In this document: in pieces, positions 26,215-35,707 of the stretch
Position numbering within the stretch: the first letter of the stretch is position 1
Layout: each line of letters begins with the position of its first letter
Assembly: GCA_900551325.1 (NCBI GenBank)
Contig: URVM01000004.1
Span: 186,001-250,000 of the forward strand
Source: an uncultured Eubacteriales bacterium
Lineage (GTDB): Bacteria > Bacillota > Clostridia > Lachnospirales > Cellulosilyticaceae
DNA: 64,000 nucleotides
Direction of reading: 5' to 3'
Notes under the pieces: model-generated
Told to the model about the DNA's origin: nothing
Databases searched by the model: none
What the model saw: only the letters and a program-made list of their open reading frames with translations
Program-made: the position numbers and the translations under genes

Positions 26215-27600
26215 CTACTCCTTATGTGATCTATAGTATTTTTTAACCATTTCTGGTGGAATACGATCAAGTTCTGTTTCAGGTAAAATTGATATAATAT
26301 CCCATCCTAAATCAAGGGTTTCTGTGATTGAACGGTTCTCATTTGGTCTTTGTGCTATAAAGGATTCTTCAAGCTCACGACCAAACTGTAGGTAAAGTTT
26401 ATCCACATCACTTAAATCGTCTTCACCAATAATTTGTGAAAGGGCACGAATATCTTGAACTTTAGAATATGCAGAGAAAATTTGGCTTGATAAATCTGCA
26501 TGGTCTTCTCTTGTATATTCTTCTCCGATACCGTCTTTCATTAAACGTGAAAGAGATGGTAAGATGGCGATTGGTGGATAAATATTTTTTTGGTTAAGCT
26601 CACGACTAAGTGCAATTTGTCCTTCTGTGATGAAACCAGTAAGGTCAGGGATTGGATGTGTAATATCGTCGTTTGGCATTGTTAAAATAGGAATAAGTGT
26701 AATAGATCCTTCACGATCTTCTAACATTCCTGCACGTTCATAAATAGTTGAGAAGTCACTATAAAGGTAACCTGGGTAACCTTTACGTGATGGAACTTCT
26801 TCACGAGCTGAAGAAATCTCACGAAGGGCTTCTGCGTAACTTGTCATATCAGTTAAGATAACAAGTACGTGCATATTGTGCTCAAATGCTAAATATTCTG
26901 CTGCTGTAAGTGCACATCTTGGTGTAGAAATTCTTTCTACGATAGGGTCATCAGCCATGTTTAAGTACATAACAACGTGGTCAAGTACACCTGCTGCCTC
27001 AAAGCTACGAACAAAGTAGCTTGCATCATCATGACGTACACCCATTGCACCGAATACAACAGCGAAGTTATCACTATTTGCACCCTCAATTTTAGCTTGT
27101 TTAACAATTTGTACAGCAAGCTCATTATGTGCAATACCATTACCTGAGAAGATAGGAAGTTTTTGTCCACGAATAAGTGTCATTAAGCTATCGATTGCTG
27201 AAACACCTGTTTGAATGAAGTTTCTTGGATATCTTCTAGCTACTGGATTAATAGGTCTACCATTAATATTGGCTCTAACTTGAGATACGATTTGGTGTGC
27301 ACCATCTATTGGCTCACCTACACCGTTAAAAGTTCTTCCTAAAATTTCTTTAGTAAGAGGAAGCTCTAGTGGCTTTCCTGTAAATTTTACAGATGCGTTC
27401 TCAGTAGAAATACCTGCAGTTCCTTCAAAAACTTGGACAACAACTTTATCTCCCTCGATTTTGATAACTTTACCTTTACGCATTTCTTTTCCACCGTCAA
27501 CTTTAATGTTAACGACTTCACCATAAGAAACATCTTGAATATCTGAAAGAACAATAAGAGGGCCATCTACACGTTCTAATTTTAAGTATTCTTTTCTCAT
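26215..27600 (-). CDS. atpB: V-type ATP synthase subunit B (non-catalytic)
   Basis: 461 residues from ATG 27600, since GAGG stands nine bases upstream; the ATG at 27609 abuts that site. Carries the B-subunit signatures GVSAIDSLMTLIRGQKLP, SGNGIAHNELA in place of a P-loop, and GYPGYLYSDFSTIYERAG. It lines the non-catalytic nucleotide sites of the A3B3 head. 18 bp after subunit A and 5 bp before subunit D. Confidence 0.96.
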   Translation of the reverse strand: MRKEYLKLERVDGPLIVLSDIQDVSYGEVVNIKVDGGKEMRKGKVIKIEGDKVVVQVFEGTAGISTENASVKFTGKPLELPLTKEILGRTFNGVGEPIDGAHQIVSQVRANINGRPINPVARRYPRNFIQTGVSAIDSLMTLIRGQKLPIFSGNGIAHNELAVQIVKQAKIEGANSDNFAVVFGAMGVRHDDASYFVRSFEAAGVLDHVVMYLNMADDPIVERISTPRCALTAAEYLAFEHNMHVLVILTDMTSYAEALREISSAREEVPSRKGYPGYLYSDFSTIYERAGMLEDREGSITLIPILTMPNDDITHPIPDLTGFITEGQIALSRELNQKNIYPPIAILPSLSRLMKDGIGEEYTREDHADLSSQIFSAYSKVQDIRALSQIIGEDDLSDVDKLYLQFGRELEESFIAQRPNENRSITETLDLGWDIISILPETELDRIPPEMVKKYYRSHKE

Positions 27601-27618
27601 TTTGACCATCCTCTTTCC

Positions 27619-29388
27619 TTATTCATATTTTTCTCTTAAGCTTCTATAAGTTTCTACAATTTTCTTTTCCAGTTCGTCTAAAAGATAGACTTGATCATTT
27701 GGCACATCATATTTCATTTTCACCACATCATCAAATACTCTTTCTTTTCTAATTGTAGATAAAGGTATGCCTTTTTTCACACAAGCAAGTGCACTTGTAT
27801 AGAGGGTATCAATAACGCGTAACATTTTATATTGTTTTTCAAGTGATACGTAAGTATCATCTTTATGAAGCGCGTTTTGTTGAAGGAAACCTTTCTTAAT
27901 AGTTCTTGAGATTTCAAGCACTAAACGTTGATCGTTTGGAAGAACGTCTTCACCTACTAATTGTACGATTTCATTTAGTTTTTCTTCTTCTTGAAGTAAA
28001 CGAATCATTTTTGCACGAAGTGGAAGCATATCTGGTGATACATTATCACGATACCAATCTTCTAACATATTTACATAACCACTATAGCTTGTTAAGTAGT
28101 TAATAGCAGGATAGTGTCTTGCATAAGCCAGTTTTTTATCTAAGGCTAAGAAAGCACTAACGAAACGCTTAGTATTTTCTGTAACAGGTTCAGAGAAGTC
28201 CCCACCAGCTGGTGATACTGCACCGATAATTGTAACAGATGCTTCTTGGTCATTAAGTGTTGTTACACAACCAGCACGTTCATAGAATTGTGCAAGTCTT
28301 GATGGAAGGTAAGCTGGATAGCCTTCTTCTGCTGGCATTTCTTCAAGACGTCCTGAAATTTCACGAAGAGCTTCTGCCCATCTAGAAGTAGAGTCAGCCA
28401 TGATCGCAACGTCATAACCCATATCTCTAAAGTATTCTGCCATTGTAATACCTGTATAAATACTTGCTTCACGAGCAGCAACTGGCATGTTAGAAGTGTT
28501 GGCAATTAAAATTGTACGCTCCATAAGTGGTCTATTTGTACGTGGGTCAATAAGAGCTGGGAACTCTTCAAGTACGTTAGTCATCTCATTACCACGTTCA
28601 CCACAGCCAATATAAACGATAATATCTGCATCAGACCATTTTGCAAGCTGATGTTGAGTAACTGTTTTACCAGTACCGAATCCTCCAGGAAGACCAACTG
28701 TTCCACCTTTTGCTACTGGGAAGAAACTGTCGATTACACGTTGTCCTGTAATAAGAGGTTTATAAATAGGAAGACGTTTTTGAGTTGGTCTTGGACGTCT
28801 AACTGGCCATTTTTGAGCAAGTGTAAGTTCGTGAACTTCTCCATCTTCTGTTTCTATTTTTACGATTACATCATTTAATGTATAGATGCCATCTGGTTTT
28901 ACTTCTATTACTTTACCACTTACTGTTGGTGGTACCATTAAACGGTGTTCAATACTTAATGTTTCTTGAACTGTTGCATAAATAGATCCTGGTGTAAGCA
29001 TATCGCCTACTTTTACAACAATTTTAACTTCCCAAGGTGCTGTAGGGTCAATTGAAATAAGACCAATACCTTCTGGAATAAAGTTTTTAGAAATCTTTTC
29101 AATATGTTTAAGTGGTCTTTGAATACCATCAAACATATTTCCTAGCATACCAGGCCCTAAAGTAAGAGAAAGAGGTGCACCTGTTGGATACACTTCTTCC
29201 CCTGCACGAAGACCTTCTGTTTCCTCGAAAACTTGGATGGTTGCAATATCTTCTTCAAGAGATACAACCTCACCAATTAACTTTTGTTTACCAACTGTAA
29301 CCATTTCATTTACTTTAAAGTTGGCCATATGGCTTCCTTTAACTACAGGTCCATTAACAAGTTCAACAATTCCTACTTGTTTACTCAT
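27619..29388 (-). CDS. atpA: V-type ATP synthase subunit A (catalytic)
   Basis: 589 residues, normal for the family. The P-loop GGFGTGKT spans residues 235-242 and the catalytic region GERGNEM follows. The V-type specific non-homologous insert lies at about 115-190, then ADSTSRWAEALREISGR and PAEEGYPAYLPSRLAQFYERAG. Hydrolyses or makes ATP in the head of the rotary enzyme. Its start overlaps the end of subunit E by 8 bp, implying coupled translation. Confidence 0.97.
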   Translation of the reverse strand: MSKQVGIVELVNGPVVKGSHMANFKVNEMVTVGKQKLIGEVVSLEEDIATIQVFEETEGLRAGEEVYPTGAPLSLTLGPGMLGNMFDGIQRPLKHIEKISKNFIPEGIGLISIDPTAPWEVKIVVKVGDMLTPGSIYATVQETLSIEHRLMVPPTVSGKVIEVKPDGIYTLNDVIVKIETEDGEVHELTLAQKWPVRRPRPTQKRLPIYKPLITGQRVIDSFFPVAKGGTVGLPGGFGTGKTVTQHQLAKWSDADIIVYIGCGERGNEMTNVLEEFPALIDPRTNRPLMERTILIANTSNMPVAAREASIYTGITMAEYFRDMGYDVAIMADSTSRWAEALREISGRLEEMPAEEGYPAYLPSRLAQFYERAGCVTTLNDQEASVTIIGAVSPAGGDFSEPVTENTKRFVSAFLALDKKLAYARHYPAINYLTSYSGYVNMLEDWYRDNVSPDMLPLRAKMIRLLQEEEKLNEIVQLVGEDVLPNDQRLVLEISRTIKKGFLQQNALHKDDTYVSLEKQYKMLRVIDTLYTSALACVKKGIPLSTIRKERVFDDVVKMKYDVPNDQVYLLDELEKKIVETYRSLREKYE

Positions 29389-30022
29389 CTAGTCCACCTA
29401 CCTCTCCAATAGCTTGAAAGAGCGCTTCAACGATTTCATCTCGGTGGTCTTCGAGTAATGCACTAATAGATAAATCAATTCTAAGATTTTTAATAGGACT
29501 ATCTAACATAATCCCACCGATCATACTTTCATCTTTAACCGCTAAACTTAATCTGTCTTTTGAGATACCAGTTGCACTAAGTGTTTCTAAAATGAATTCA
29601 CCATACATCTTGGCATCTTTTTCTGTCATATAAACTATAAAATCTGTATCATAGCTTTGTAAATTTTCTAACTTACCTACTGTATGTTTTAAGTAGTTTT
29701 TGTACTCTGGTGTACCTTTAAAATCTACAATCTTTTCTTTAAGATGGTCAATAAACACACCAATATATTTTTCTTTTGTAAGCATACTTTGCTTTTTACC
29801 TTGCATTTTTGCCTTACTTAATATTTCTAATCTTTTAATCTCACCTTTTTTTCTAGCACGCTCAGTTATATCATCTGCATCTCTATCTACTTTACGTTTA
29901 TGCTCTGACATAATTTCAGCATACTCTTTCTCCATACTTTCAATCTTATTACCAATTTCTGTTTTGATATCTTGTTGGAGGAGCTTAGAAAATAGAGATA
30001 ATTTTTGCTCTATCGTTACCAT
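29381..30022 (-). CDS. atpE: V-type ATP synthase subunit E (peripheral stalk)
   Basis: 213 residues from ATG 30022, with GAGGTGA five bases upstream; the GTG at 30031 lies inside that site. A long charged helix (about 1-110, ending KGEIKRLEIL...KEKYIG) is followed by a small alpha/beta head with IGGIMLDSPIKNLRIDLSIS. It pairs with the G/H subunit to form the stator stalk. It overlaps subunit A and follows subunit F by 10 bp. Confidence 0.92.
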   Translation of the reverse strand: MVTIEQKLSLFSKLLQQDIKTEIGNKIESMEKEYAEIMSEHKRKVDRDADDITERARKKGEIKRLEILSKAKMQGKKQSMLTKEKYIGVFIDHLKEKIVDFKGTPEYKNYLKHTVGKLENLQSYDTDFIVYMTEKDAKMYGEFILETLSATGISKDRLSLAVKDESMIGGIMLDSPIKNLRIDLSISALLEDHRDEIVEALFQAIGEVGGLDE

Positions 30023-30032
30023 TTTTCTCACC

Positions 30033-30341
30033 TCATATACGAATACCGACTGATTCTCTTATATAATTGGTAATGGCATTTTCACTGCGCATTGTTCCAT
30101 GTCTATCTGGAATTTCCATTATAAGAGGTCTTGCTACTTTTAATTTCATATCCATTATTTCTTCTTTTGCTAAATCCATGGCGCGCTCTGTGATAATGAC
30201 AAGACCTATCTCACTATCTTTTCTTGCTGCCTGTAGTGCTTCTAAAAGTTCTTCCTTTTCATGAACAATAACACCGCCTATACCTGCTAGGCGCATGCCT
30301 ACACAGGTATCACGGTTATCACTAATTAAAAAAGATTTCAT
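30033..30341 (-). CDS. atpF: V-type ATP synthase subunit F
   Basis: 102 residues, Rossmann-like: MKSFLISDNRDTCVGMRLAGIGG, EIGLVIITERAMDLAKEEI and IMEIPDRHG. It sits on the central stalk with subunit D. The ribosome site (GAAAGAAG) is weaker than its neighbours'. Confidence 0.94.
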   Translation of the reverse strand: MKSFLISDNRDTCVGMRLAGIGGVIVHEKEELLEALQAARKDSEIGLVIITERAMDLAKEEIMDMKLKVARPLIMEIPDRHGTMRSENAITNYIRESVGIRI

Positions 30342-30367
30342 TGTTTTTGCTTCTTTCTAATATGATT

Positions 30368-30802
30368 TTATACGAAAAGAATTAAGATAGAAATAATCAT
30401 ACCGTAAATAGCAATACCTTCAGCCATACCTACGAAGATTAATGTTTTACCTAAGATAGAAGAATCTTCTGATACTGCACCGATTGCTGAAGAACCTACT
30501 GCACCTACTGCACGACCTGTACCCATTGTTGCAAGACCTGTACTAAGAGCTGCTGCTACATATTTAAGACCATCACCTAAAGAAGCACCTGCTGTAGCTG
30601 CTGCTGTACCTGCTTCAGCTGCGAATACTGGTGCGCCCATAAGCATGAATACAAAAGCACCTGCAAGAACGAAAGAGAAAGCTGATAAAGAAGTTGTCAT
30701 CGCATGTTTTAAATTAACCTTTTTATTTTGACGCATAATACGTACTCCATAACCAATTGTGCTTACTGCAATAATTGCTGCTAATAAAATCATCATTTCC
30801 AT
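30368..30802 (-). CDS. atpK: V-type ATP synthase subunit K (membrane rotor proteolipid)
   Basis: 144 residues with four hydrophobic segments. The N-terminal hairpin (about 3-20 and 40-62) is degenerate. The C-terminal hairpin (about 78-100 and 118-143) carries the ion-binding Glu128 in MAEGIAIYG. Only one of the two hairpins has the carboxylate, as in archaeal and clostridial four-helix rotors. The loop sequences resemble archaeal types; whether H+ or Na+ is carried cannot be decided from these residues alone. AAAGGAGA precedes the ATG. Confidence 0.93.
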   Translation of the reverse strand: MEMMILLAAIIAVSTIGYGVRIMRQNKKVNLKHAMTTSLSAFSFVLAGAFVFMLMGAPVFAAEAGTAAATAGASLGDGLKYVAAALSTGLATMGTGRAVGAVGSSAIGAVSEDSSILGKTLIFVGMAEGIAIYGMIISILILFV

Positions 30803-30851
30803 TTTTAATGTCTCCTTTAAATTGTTGATTTGAATTGTTTATTTTATTATT

Positions 30852-32828
30852 TTATGCCTCAATTTTTACTGGTGAATAAGCCTGGCCATCACCTTTGAAA
30901 TATTTACTGAACATTTCATAATATTGAAGCCTTAAACCTTGAATAAATACAACTAAACCTTCTAATGTAAGAATTAGAACGTTTCCTAGTATTAAAATAA
31001 GAAATTGTAATGCTATTACATCTGTCATATTTGACATAACTAAAAAGGCCATAAATAAACCAGCATGGTTAAGAGCAAATGCTCCTACACGGATGAAAGA
31101 AATACCATTACTAAGAGCACCTAAGATAGTTTCTACACCTTCAAAGATACTTTCAATAAAGTAAGATCCTACGTCACCATGAATATAAGGTTTTTCCTTT
31201 TTAATCATATTTGTAAGTGGTTCTTTTAAGATCATAATAATAAGCATAATTGCCATTAGACCAAGCCATGCAAAAGGTGATACTGGAAGAATTCCAAAAA
31301 GTGATACTAAAGTTCCTACAAATCCCATAAAGAAAATGTAGCCTGCTATACCATTTTTACCAAATACACCCTCTTCAATTTCACCTCGTCTTAAGGCATT
31401 TACAATACCAATAATATAAGATACAGAAAGTACCACAACACCAAATACTACACCTGCAATAAGTACTGGCATAATATTTACTTTAGAAAGTGGACTTCCT
31501 ACTATATGTGGCAACCAAGGAAGCTGTTCATGTTCAAGTCCAAATAAACTTCCATATATAAATCCAAATACAATGGAACTAAGTCCAAGTCTCATTAAAA
31601 TACCACCAGCAGCCTCAATCTTTTTATAAAGAACTAAACCTGCTAAAAAATAAATAAGCCCTTGACCAATATCACCGAACATAATACCAAACATAAGCAT
31701 AAAAGTAATTGCTAAAAATGGTGTTGGATCAATTTCACGATAAGATGGTAAGCCGTAAAGCTGTACAATCATTTCAAATGGTTTAAAGAGCCAATTGTTT
31801 TTAAGTTTTGTTGGTGGAACAACCTTAGGATCTAATTCCTTCGCATCTTTTGAAATAATAACAAACTTATCTGTTATATCTCCAATTTTTTCTTCAATAT
31901 GTAATTGTTCTTTTGCACTTACCCATGCACTCATTACAAATAGGTTATTACCATGAGTAATTTCTTGCTTAATCTTTAAGATTTGTTGTTCAATCTTAAC
32001 ACGAGTGAAAATTTTATTAATCAATACAATCTTAGCATCTAAATTTGTGAGTACTATTTTTTCAAGGTTATTAATTTCTCCTTGGATTGCATCTATTTTC
32101 TCTTGTGTAGCTTGAACTAAACTTCCTGGTGTTGTAACAATGTCACTTGGAATAACAAGTGGTACCCAGTTTAAAGATTTTAATAAACGATTTGTTTCCT
32201 TTTTATACTGTGTAGGATAAACAACAAGATAAATATCTTCTCTTGAATCAACCATATCGCCAATTCGAAGAACAATAGCACTAATATTTTCATAGTTCTT
32301 CTTAACTTGTATGTTGTTATCATAAGATAACATTCCTACCTGGTAATCAAAGTAATTAAGTTCATGTAAATCTCTAAAATTACACCACTCATCTCTAATA
32401 CAACTTACCTTTTGTTTGAAGGCTTGTAATTCCTTCAGGCGGGCTTTTCTAATATTAATTTCTTGTATGTTTTCCCATACTTCGTTTTTAAGATTATTAA
32501 GCTCTTTTGTAGCTTCATTTAAGCTATATTTACGCCCAACATTTTTTTTATCTAACTTGGATATAACGCCCATTCCATCACAGATAGTTTTTACGTCTTC
32601 AAGCATTTTCTGATAAGTATTTTCCATCTGGGAGTAGTTTTCTATGATAGGTAAACCATCTTGTGGCATCATTGCTTCATACTGTCGTACCATATAACTG
32701 TTACTGTAGACATCATTATGATCCAAGTTTAAGTGAACGCTTTCACTTAAGACTAACTCTTCTAATATTGCATGCTCATCTTCGAGTGAACCTACCAAAT
32801 TGAGCAAGACCATTTTTTCAATAGCCAT
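30852..32828 (-). CDS. atpI: V-type ATP synthase subunit I (membrane stator, a-subunit)
   Basis: 658 residues from ATG 32828 behind GGAGGAAC; the longer GTG frame overlaps that site. The N-terminal half is soluble and coiled-coil rich. The C-terminal half has about seven or eight helices, with MLMFGIMFGDIGQGLIY, HEQLPWLPH, FGLEHE and SFIRVGAFALNHAGLFMAF; the Arg in SFIRVGAF is the ion-channel arginine. It forms the two half-channels against the K ring. Confidence 0.95.
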   Translation of the reverse strand: MAIEKMVLLNLVGSLEDEHAILEELVLSESVHLNLDHNDVYSNSYMVRQYEAMMPQDGLPIIENYSQMENTYQKMLEDVKTICDGMGVISKLDKKNVGRKYSLNEATKELNNLKNEVWENIQEINIRKARLKELQAFKQKVSCIRDEWCNFRDLHELNYFDYQVGMLSYDNNIQVKKNYENISAIVLRIGDMVDSREDIYLVVYPTQYKKETNRLLKSLNWVPLVIPSDIVTTPGSLVQATQEKIDAIQGEINNLEKIVLTNLDAKIVLINKIFTRVKIEQQILKIKQEITHGNNLFVMSAWVSAKEQLHIEEKIGDITDKFVIISKDAKELDPKVVPPTKLKNNWLFKPFEMIVQLYGLPSYREIDPTPFLAITFMLMFGIMFGDIGQGLIYFLAGLVLYKKIEAAGGILMRLGLSSIVFGFIYGSLFGLEHEQLPWLPHIVGSPLSKVNIMPVLIAGVVFGVVVLSVSYIIGIVNALRRGEIEEGVFGKNGIAGYIFFMGFVGTLVSLFGILPVSPFAWLGLMAIMLIIMILKEPLTNMIKKEKPYIHGDVGSYFIESIFEGVETILGALSNGISFIRVGAFALNHAGLFMAFLVMSNMTDVIALQFLILILGNVLILTLEGLVVFIQGLRLQYYEMFSKYFKGDGQAYSPVKIEA

Positions 32829-32846
32829 GTACTGTTCCTCCACTCA

Positions 32847-33878
32847 TCATAATGTATAAACAAGATAATTTTTAATCTCTTCCTTATCAAGACCATAACG
32901 AATGCCTTCTGTAACTGCAATAAGGTCTCGTGTTTCAATCTCTAAGACATAGATATATCTAAGTGGAAGTGCTATAGAATTTTCATCATTTACCTTATGT
33001 ATTGTTTGGAAAATGATTGTATCTATATTTCTTTCTAAGAATATATCTCCTCTTTTGTCGAATACATTACCTTTTAGATGTTTCTGCGCTAAATTTTCAA
33101 ATTCAGTAAGAGATTTGGCATATACAAGTTTCTTAAGGCTATTATATGAAATATTGCCTCCAGGTAAGCTATATACCATAATTTCTTCTCTTGAAATATC
33201 ATAATATTTCATAGCACGATAAATCCATTGAATATTTAAGCAGTCAATTTTAAGCCCAATCATCTGCTTAACAATTTCATAATCGTTTGCACTTAACTTT
33301 TTAGCTTTTTTCATAAGCGCTTTGTAGTAAATAAGATAAAGTTTCATTTCCATATGAAATTCTCTTGTTACTACATCTTCTTGCGTCATTGTTTTTAAGT
33401 CTTCATAGAAAAGAGAACCTTTGAGTCCCTCAACGAATTGGCTTACTGTTTGACTTCCTAAAAGCTTATTATAAGATAAGGTGGTATGTTCTTGTGAATG
33501 AACAAAGTGTCTTTGTATATTTACAATACTTTCTTCTCTAGCTATGGCTCTTAATATGACTTGAAGATCATAAATGTCATATTGCAATAGTAAAGTCTTC
33601 ATAAAGTCTTTATATGGTCCTGAAAAATAATGGAGCAATTTCTCAATCTCACTTACAACATAGCGCTGCAAAATAATTTCAAGCTCGCCCCTGTGGATAT
33701 CTTCAATCTTATTATTTTCAAGGTGTACACTATACCCATATCTTTTCTTTAGGAATTCTGTAAACTGTGTAACAGTAGCAAAATCTAATACTTTATTCCA
33801 ATCGTCTCTTCTTAATAATGTCTTTTTTCTAGTATGTATTTTACTGTTGATTGCATTATAAGATGCATAAGCATTCAT
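32847..33878 (-). CDS. atpC: V-type ATP synthase subunit C (d-like, rotor cap)
   Basis: 343 residues, all-helical, with NAYASYNAINSKIHTRK at the N-terminus and IYVLEIETRDLIAVTEGIRYGL at the C-terminus, both typical of the C/AC39 family. It connects the central stalk to the K ring. Its ATG is one base after the stop of the G/H gene (TAATATG) and has GGAGG upstream. Confidence 0.94.
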   Translation of the reverse strand: MNAYASYNAINSKIHTRKKTLLRRDDWNKVLDFATVTQFTEFLKKRYGYSVHLENNKIEDIHRGELEIILQRYVVSEIEKLLHYFSGPYKDFMKTLLLQYDIYDLQVILRAIAREESIVNIQRHFVHSQEHTTLSYNKLLGSQTVSQFVEGLKGSLFYEDLKTMTQEDVVTREFHMEMKLYLIYYKALMKKAKKLSANDYEIVKQMIGLKIDCLNIQWIYRAMKYYDISREEIMVYSLPGGNISYNSLKKLVYAKSLTEFENLAQKHLKGNVFDKRGDIFLERNIDTIIFQTIHKVNDENSIALPLRYIYVLEIETRDLIAVTEGIRYGLDKEEIKNYLVYTL

Positions 33879-33879
33879 A

Positions 33880-34197
33880 TTAAGCCTCCACTAAAAAAAG
33901 CTTACTAAACACCTGTTCAAGTAGGGGACCTTCTACTTGCAAATATTTATTCTCTATAAGAAGAACTTGCTTCTTAGCCTTTTCCTCTTCAAACTTATAC
34001 TGTTCCTGTGCAGCTTTTATAACACTTTCATAAATGTCGTCAGCTGCTTTTCTTGCCGAAGCTAAACGTTCCTTCTCGTACTCTAACATTTGTGCTTCAT
34101 AATAGGCTTTGCGTTCATTAATCCGATTTTCCTGTTGCTTCTTGCTCTCAAGGGCACTGGAATCGATGTTGATAATCTCTTTAATTATATCTTCCAT
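33880..34197 (-). CDS. V-type ATP synthase subunit G/H (peripheral stalk)
   Basis: 105 residues from ATG 34197, with AAGGAGTGAG upstream; the GTG at 34206 lies in that site. Almost one continuous charged helix (SKKQQENRINERKAYYEAQM, KAAQEQYKFEEEKAKKQ), as expected for the stator partner of subunit E. First gene of the operon order G/H-C-I-K-F-E-A-B-D. Confidence 0.88.
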   Translation of the reverse strand: MEDIIKEIINIDSSALESKKQQENRINERKAYYEAQMLEYEKERLASARKAADDIYESVIKAAQEQYKFEEEKAKKQVLLIENKYLQVEGPLLEQVFSKLFLVEA

Positions 34198-34427
34198 GCT
34201 TCTCACTCCTTACCGTCCTATTATGTTTGGTTTTTATGAATCACCATTCATTATATGTCACAACCTATATTCTATCACCTTCTTAAAAAAAATAAAGTCT
34301 AATTTTTAGGTTTTTGTCATCTTTAACAAAAACTAACAACTTATCAAAAAATCAAGTCTTTAGTTTTTGTTCATTATTAATAATTAGTACATACTTTTTT
34401 TCAACATTTTGTCTAAAAGTATTATAA

Positions 34428-34457
34428 AAAGAGAAACCTTTAAATAGATTTCTCTTT
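34428..34457 (-). terminator. Intrinsic terminator
   Basis: AAAGAGAAA and TTTCTCTTT arms with a 12-base loop and a T-rich tail on the minus strand, just after the stop of the 34463 gene and before the V-ATPase promoter region. Confidence 0.7.
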
Positions 34458-34462
34458 ACTAA

Positions 34463-34951
34463 TTACTCTATATCTGCTACAAACTCATGTCGATTTTTCC
34501 CAAATAGGTAAAATTCCATTCCTTGATATCCATTCATCTCTTCATTAAAAAGAATAGTACAAGTTAATTTCTGTTTACCCTCTTTAATTTTAATATCTTT
34601 AATATTTTCTTCTTCAATATTATAACCTGCTATATTAAAGTGTTTCTTTTGGTCTATTGCTATAAAGCTTATACCACTTAATATACACATAATTATAAGG
34701 AGTATGGTCATTATAATACTTGGTATATTTAAGCGACCATGTCCATATAAGGTCATACCATTAATAATAATTGTACATACCACTGCAATCCTTGCTACAG
34801 TAAAGAAAAAATCCTTTTTAAAAACCATATACTTTTTGCCAGTTGGATATTCTTCCATGAAATTTTTTAGAAGCTTACTATTAATACTTCTAATAATAAG
34901 AAGTACTAAGGTAATTACTCCAACAAGGCAATATGACCATATGATATCCAT
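34463..34951 (-). CDS. Membrane protein, unknown
   Basis: 162 residues with three hydrophobic helices (about 4-22, 50-68, 75-98) and a C-terminal soluble beta-rich domain of about 60 residues (NIEEENIKDIKIKEGKQKLTC...). The soluble part looks like a small PH-type or DUF-like domain, but no family is recognised. AGGAGAGGAT lies before the ATG. Single gene. Confidence 0.65.
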   Translation of the reverse strand: MDIIWSYCLVGVITLVLLIIRSINSKLLKNFMEEYPTGKKYMVFKKDFFFTVARIAVVCTIIINGMTLYGHGRLNIPSIIMTILLIIMCILSGISFIAIDQKKHFNIAGYNIEEENIKDIKIKEGKQKLTCTILFNEEMNGYQGMEFYLFGKNRHEFVADIE

Positions 34952-35013
34952 TTGATCCTCTCCTTTTCATATAAGTTTTGAAATTTAAAAAAATAACTGC
35001 CTATTGGCAGCTA

Positions 35014-35523
35014 TTATTTATTCATGCAACATTGTTTGTATTTTTTGCCACTTCCACATGGGCATGGTTCGTTGCGTCCAACTTTTTTACCAATAACAAC
35101 TGTTTTTGATTGTTTAAAGTCTCTTTTAATTTGTTGACGCTCTTCTTGTGTAAGAAGGTTTTCCCATTGTGGTAAGTTATAAAGCCAGTCAGCTTGTGCA
35201 TCAAGCATATTCCAGTATAATTTTTTAAGATCAAAGTCTAATTTAACTGTTGATTCTGCTGTTAAAGTATCTAAATCATATGTGCCTTGTTTAAGACTTT
35301 CGTTGATACCATCTACAAAACCTACTAATTCAACATCTGTCATGTTGAAACGTTTTGCAAGTTCAGCAACTGTTCCCTCTACTACAGTATCTACATCAGA
35401 AAGAAGTTCAACATATACATTTCTTTCCATTGTTAAGTATCTTTCAACTACTTTTTTGTATTCTTCAGTTGAGCGGGCTTTAGCATCTTCACCATAATTG
35501 TCCCATTGTTGATATAATGTCAT
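35014..35523 (-). CDS. SEC-C motif-containing protein
   Basis: About 169 residues. A helical N-terminal region (VVERYLTMERNVYVELLSD, AELAKRFNMTDVELVGFVDGI) is followed by a C-terminal SEC-C zinc-binding tail GRNEPCPCGSGKKYKQCC. The same tail in SecA binds zinc and contacts SecB or ribosomes; in small proteins like this the role is unknown. ATG at 35523 or TTG at 35529 are both possible with AAAGGAGAG upstream; ATG is preferred. Confidence 0.83.
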   Translation of the reverse strand: MTLYQQWDNYGEDAKARSTEEYKKVVERYLTMERNVYVELLSDVDTVVEGTVAELAKRFNMTDVELVGFVDGINESLKQGTYDLDTLTAESTVKLDFDLKKLYWNMLDAQADWLYNLPQWENLLTQEERQQIKRDFKQSKTVVIGKKVGRNEPCPCGSGKKYKQCCMNK

Positions 35524-35707
35524 AATCAATAACTCTCCTTTTTCTCGTTTAACGTATGTTGGTACTATTTTCTATAGTATAAACGTCATGATTCGGCATA
35601 TACATTATACCTTATCTTAGACATTTTTACTACACTTTATTTAAAATTCTATCCCTACTACCATAGCACATTTACATACATTATTACAAGTGTCTGTCTA
35701 TAACTCC

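Noticed and set aside
28263..28505. Short frames inside the V-ATPase genes on both strands
   Set aside because: They overlap well-conserved subunit genes and have no independent support.
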